Source: JAICSD01 sp963836665
GTDB taxonomy: Bacteria; Acidobacteriota; Vicinamibacteria; Vicinamibacterales; 2-12-FULL-66-21
Direction of reading: 5' to 3'
DNA length: 64,000 nucleotides
Assembly: GCA_963836665.1 (NCBI GenBank)
Contig: CAWIKL010000005.1
Location: forward strand, 1-64,000
The position numbers and the translations under genes are program-made. Shown here one piece after another: positions 63,491 to 64,000 of this stretch. The notes below the pieces were generated by a model that was not told where the DNA came from, searched no databases, and saw only the letters and a list, made by a program, of their open reading frames with translations. Numbering within the stretch: the first letter of the stretch is position 1; the number at the start of each line of letters is the position of its first letter.

Positions 63491-64000
63491 ATGAGGAGAC
63501 CACCACCGCCACACCCGAGAGGGACGCCGCGTACACCGGGCTCGGGCCGGCGACGGGGCTCGCTGAACCGAAGAACCATCGAGCTACGCGCGCTACTGGG
63601 GTCGCTCTGCCACGACATCACCTACCAAGACCGACTGCGTCGGGACTTCAGGCTCCGCCGGGTCCACCCCGCCATCGAGAGTCTCGCGTGGGGACACGTC
63701 ATCGGCAAGCCCGCCGAGCGCGTCCAGCTCTCCGCCGACGTGTCGATGAACCAGACGCTCGCCGAGGAGCGTGAATTGTTCGGCCGGCTGAGCGTCGAGC
63801 AACTGGAGGAACTGGCGGCCGATAGCGCGGCGCTCATCGCCAAGGCGAGGCTCATGGCACGCAGCCAGCAGGGTTCGCCCGTCGGAACGCCCTTGCTGGC
63901 CGCGCCGCCGGAGGACAGCGTGAGCAGCGACGCGCCCGGCCCGACGTACGCCGGCGCCGACGTCGCGCGTTCCGGCAACGGGGCGCACCCGGCCGCTGAC
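63491..64000 (+). CDS. Phage packaging-like protein (terminase small subunit-like), partial at the right edge
   Basis: An ORF open to the end of the window (170 codons without stop) begins at ATG 63491 with GGAG six bases upstream. After a basic, proline-rich start (about 1-25), a helical segment reads RRTIELRALLGSLC then RRVHPAIESLAWGHVIGKPAERVQLSADVS, followed by EERELFGRLSVEQLEELAADSAALIAKAR. I associate the segment with HPAIE and GKPxERVxLSADV with small phage DNA-packaging or portal-adjacent proteins seen before terminases, but that is an impression and not a search result. Opposite-strand ORFs over it were rejected as shadows. If right, it marks the left end of a prophage or related element beyond the window. 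Confidence 0.6.
   Translation, partial: MRRPPPPHPRGTPRTPGSGRRRGSLNRRTIELRALLGSLCHDITYQDRLRRDFRLRRVHPAIESLAWGHVIGKPAERVQLSADVSMNQTLAEERELFGRLSVEQLEELAADSAALIAKARLMARSQQGSPVGTPLLAAPPEDSVSSDAPGPTYAGADVARSGNGAHPAAD

Noticed and set aside
1..64000. tRNA, rRNA and CRISPR arrays
   Set aside because: No cloverleaf-like sequence with CCA end, no rRNA signature and no regularly spaced direct repeats were seen when scanning gaps between genes.

Overview
This window is high-GC bacterial DNA that most resembles a soil Acidobacteriota, probably of the Vicinamibacteria type. That is an inference from gene content: a TonB-dependent receptor with an N-terminal carboxypeptidase-regulatory-like domain, two VWFA-related proteins of the acidobacterial kind, a MacB/FtsX permease of the acidobacterial duplicated type, a full-length cyclic beta-1,2-glucan synthase, and many small four-base-overlap operons. 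No rRNA, tRNA or CRISPR array was seen.

Layout. 0-19 kb is mostly housekeeping and envelope: a 47-residue metallothionein too short for routine ORF calling, an AI-2E exporter-family protein, the 2864-residue NdvB-like glucan synthase, a VOC protein, an outer-membrane receptor, a TetR locus with a divergent SnoaL/NAD(P)-binding pair, a cold-shock protein, MgtE and a secreted VWA protein. Two copies of a ~110-bp hairpin-bearing element lie at 1.3 and 14.1 kb.

19.4-38.3 kb is a compact hybrid NRPS/PKS locus: C-A-PCP, then KS-AT-KR-ACP, then C-A(N-terminal part)-methyltransferase, an in-frame TAA, and A(C-terminal part)-PCP. These are followed by a five-repeat acidic/glutamine-rich protein (opposite strand), a type II thioesterase, and an opposite-strand pair of oxidative genes: a GST-P450 fusion (frameshifted) overlapping a 1029-residue membrane-anchored Dyp-type peroxidase. 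The first adenylation pocket reads as valine-like. Valine extended by one malonyl unit and reduced by KR would give a statine-type gamma-amino-beta-hydroxy acid. The third unit carries a methyltransferase resembling guanidinoacetate N-methyltransferase. There is no terminal TE domain.

38.4-58.8 kb holds four different polytopic GT-C-like sugar transferases or membrane proteins, an ABC permease, a ~1047-residue secreted protein of unknown function broken by two frameshifts and coupled to a VWA protein, an orphan histidine kinase with a periplasmic-binding-like sensor, and an MFS / methyltransferase / MmcQ operon. 58.8-64 kb has an MBL-fold hydrolase, an AbiEi/AbiEii toxin-antitoxin pair whose toxin catalytic segment is out of frame, a 77-bp relict of the same AbiE junction 3 kb away, and at the right edge the start of a phage-type packaging-like protein running off the window.

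Four inferred frame breaks (P450, WXXGXW protein and two in the large secreted protein) all read as single-base insertions, which may point to sequencing error rather than true decay.
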